A stretch of 64,000 nt of DNA from Corynebacterium terpenotabidum Y-11. Its GTDB lineage: Bacteria; Actinomycetota; Actinomycetes; Mycobacteriales; Mycobacteriaceae. A model generated the notes under the pieces. It did not search any database. It saw only the letters and a list, made by a program, of their open reading frames with translations, and was not told the DNA's origin. How positions within the stretch are numbered: position 1 is the stretch's first letter; every line of letters starts with the position of its first letter. Where the stretch lies: NCBI RefSeq assembly GCF_000418365.1, contig NC_021663.1, forward strand, positions 1,984,001 to 2,048,000. The letters are read 5' to 3'. Below are positions 63,438 to 64,000 of this stretch, piece by piece. The translations under genes were made by a program, and so were the position numbers.

Positions 63438-64000
63438 ACCGCTCCGTGGCACGTACCGTCGGCGGCTACCTCGGCGTCATCGTCATCGTCGTCTGGGCCC
63501 TGGCACCCTTCTACTGGATGCTGGTCACCGCCTTCCGCGACAAGAAGTACACCTTCGACACCAACCCACTGCCCAGTCACCTCACCCTGGACAACTTCGC
63601 CGAGGCCCTCGCCACCGACAAGGGAAACAACTTCCTGCGGGCCATCGGCAACTCGCTGCTCATCGGCGCCGGCACCACCACCATCGCCCTGGCCGTCGGC
63701 GTGTTCACCGCCTACGCCCTGGCGCGGGTCGACTTCCGTGGGAAGGGTTTCGTCACCGGCATCATCCTCGCGGCGTCCATGTTCCCCGGGATCGCTCTGG
63801 TCACCCCACTGTTCCAGCTGTTCACCAACCTCGGCTGGATCGGTACCTACCAGGCCCTGATCATCCCGAACATCTCCTTCGTCCTGCCGTTGACGGTGTA
63901 CACGCTGACCTCGTTCTTCCGCGAACTGCCGTGGAAGCTGGAGGAGGCCGCCCGGGTGGACGGCGCGTCCCGCGGACTCGCCTTCCGCAAGGTGATCCTG
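63434..64000 (+). CDS. tusG: Sugar (trehalose) ABC importer permease, second subunit (cut by window edge)
   Basis: 189 codons are visible and the gene continues past the right edge. An N-terminal membrane segment (GGYLGVIVIVVWALAPFYWML, in parts), DNFAEAL, and the EAA motif with LEEAARVDGASRGLAFRKV just before the edge. Belongs to the MalG/SugB family. ATGA overlap with tusF indicates co-translation. Confidence 0.85.
   Translation, partial: MNRSVARTVGGYLGVIVIVVWALAPFYWMLVTAFRDKKYTFDTNPLPSHLTLDNFAEALATDKGNNFLRAIGNSLLIGAGTTTIALAVGVFTAYALARVDFRGKGFVTGIILAASMFPGIALVTPLFQLFTNLGWIGTYQALIIPNISFVLPLTVYTLTSFFRELPWKLEEAARVDGASRGLAFRKVIL

Overview
The window is a piece of chromosome from a high-GC actinobacterium, most likely a Corynebacterium. 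The evidence is gene content and order: mtrA-mtrB-lpqB, sahH, whcD/whcE (WhiB) genes, sigH-rshA, adnA-adnB, the wbbL/rmlD/lcpA arabinogalactan-linker genes and a TusEFGK-type trehalose importer. From the left end to about 56 kb the order follows the block known in Mycobacterium tuberculosis as Rv3193c to Rv3268, so most of the window is conserved actinobacterial core rather than a mobile island. I see no tRNA or rRNA gene, insertion sequence, prophage, integrase or CRISPR array.

Layout. 0-5.3 kb: UPF0182 membrane protein (cut by the window edge), PPA1309-type protein, YlbL PDZ/Lon-like protease, DUF2342 zincin-like protein, M48-type metallopeptidase and an orphan zinc/ThiF-like (cyclodehydratase-like) protein. 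5.3-16.5 kb: a leftward DNA-repair block (TIGR02569 protein, adnA, adnB, a K+ channel, uvrD2). 16.5-21.1 kb: DUF3152 zincin, DUF3107, RhlE-type helicase, two membrane proteins. 21.1-26.1 kb: stress control and housekeeping (whcE, ribosomal protein bL37, rshA, sigH, SRAP protein, aroA, rsgA). 26.1-30.5 kb: furA-katG, DUF6912, HAD, Rv3235-type protein. 30.5-42.4 kb: secA, hpf, comF, lpqB-mtrB-mtrA, tmk, sahH, DUF4259. 42.4-56.8 kb: envelope and mannose/rhamnose metabolism (membrane protein, manA, pmmA, DUF3499, whcD, mannose-1-phosphate guanylyltransferase, wbbL, rmlD, lcpA), then nnr, VanZ, TIGR03089. 56.9-59.6 kb: feoA-feoB-feoC-like. 59.7 kb to the end: trehalose-type ABC importer, running off the right edge.

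How the genes work together. MtrAB-LpqB couples envelope growth and division to transcription. pmmA/manA/manC supply GDP-mannose, RmlD and WbbL build the rhamnose linker unit, and LcpA attaches arabinogalactan to peptidoglycan. The trehalose importer recycles trehalose released during mycolate transfer. SigH/RshA/WhcE, FurA/KatG and the Feo operon form redox and iron control layers.

Most notable observations: (i) feoB is interrupted by one in-frame TAA exactly where a conserved Tyr is expected; (ii) MtrB carries a long acidic cytoplasmic tail encoded by 11 perfect copies of a 9-bp repeat; (iii) at least fourteen genes show a TANNNT box 6-8 nt before the start codon, most with no Shine-Dalgarno, pointing to widespread leaderless transcription; (iv) candidate MtrA and CRP/GlxR boxes precede whcD, whcE and an envelope protein gene that lacks a normal start codon; (v) AdnA has Arg in place of the Walker A Lys. 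I did not find a clearly new multi-gene system. The best candidates for undescribed biology are the regulatory repeats upstream of whcD and manC, the cysteine-rich Feo module and the orphan cyclodehydratase-like protein.
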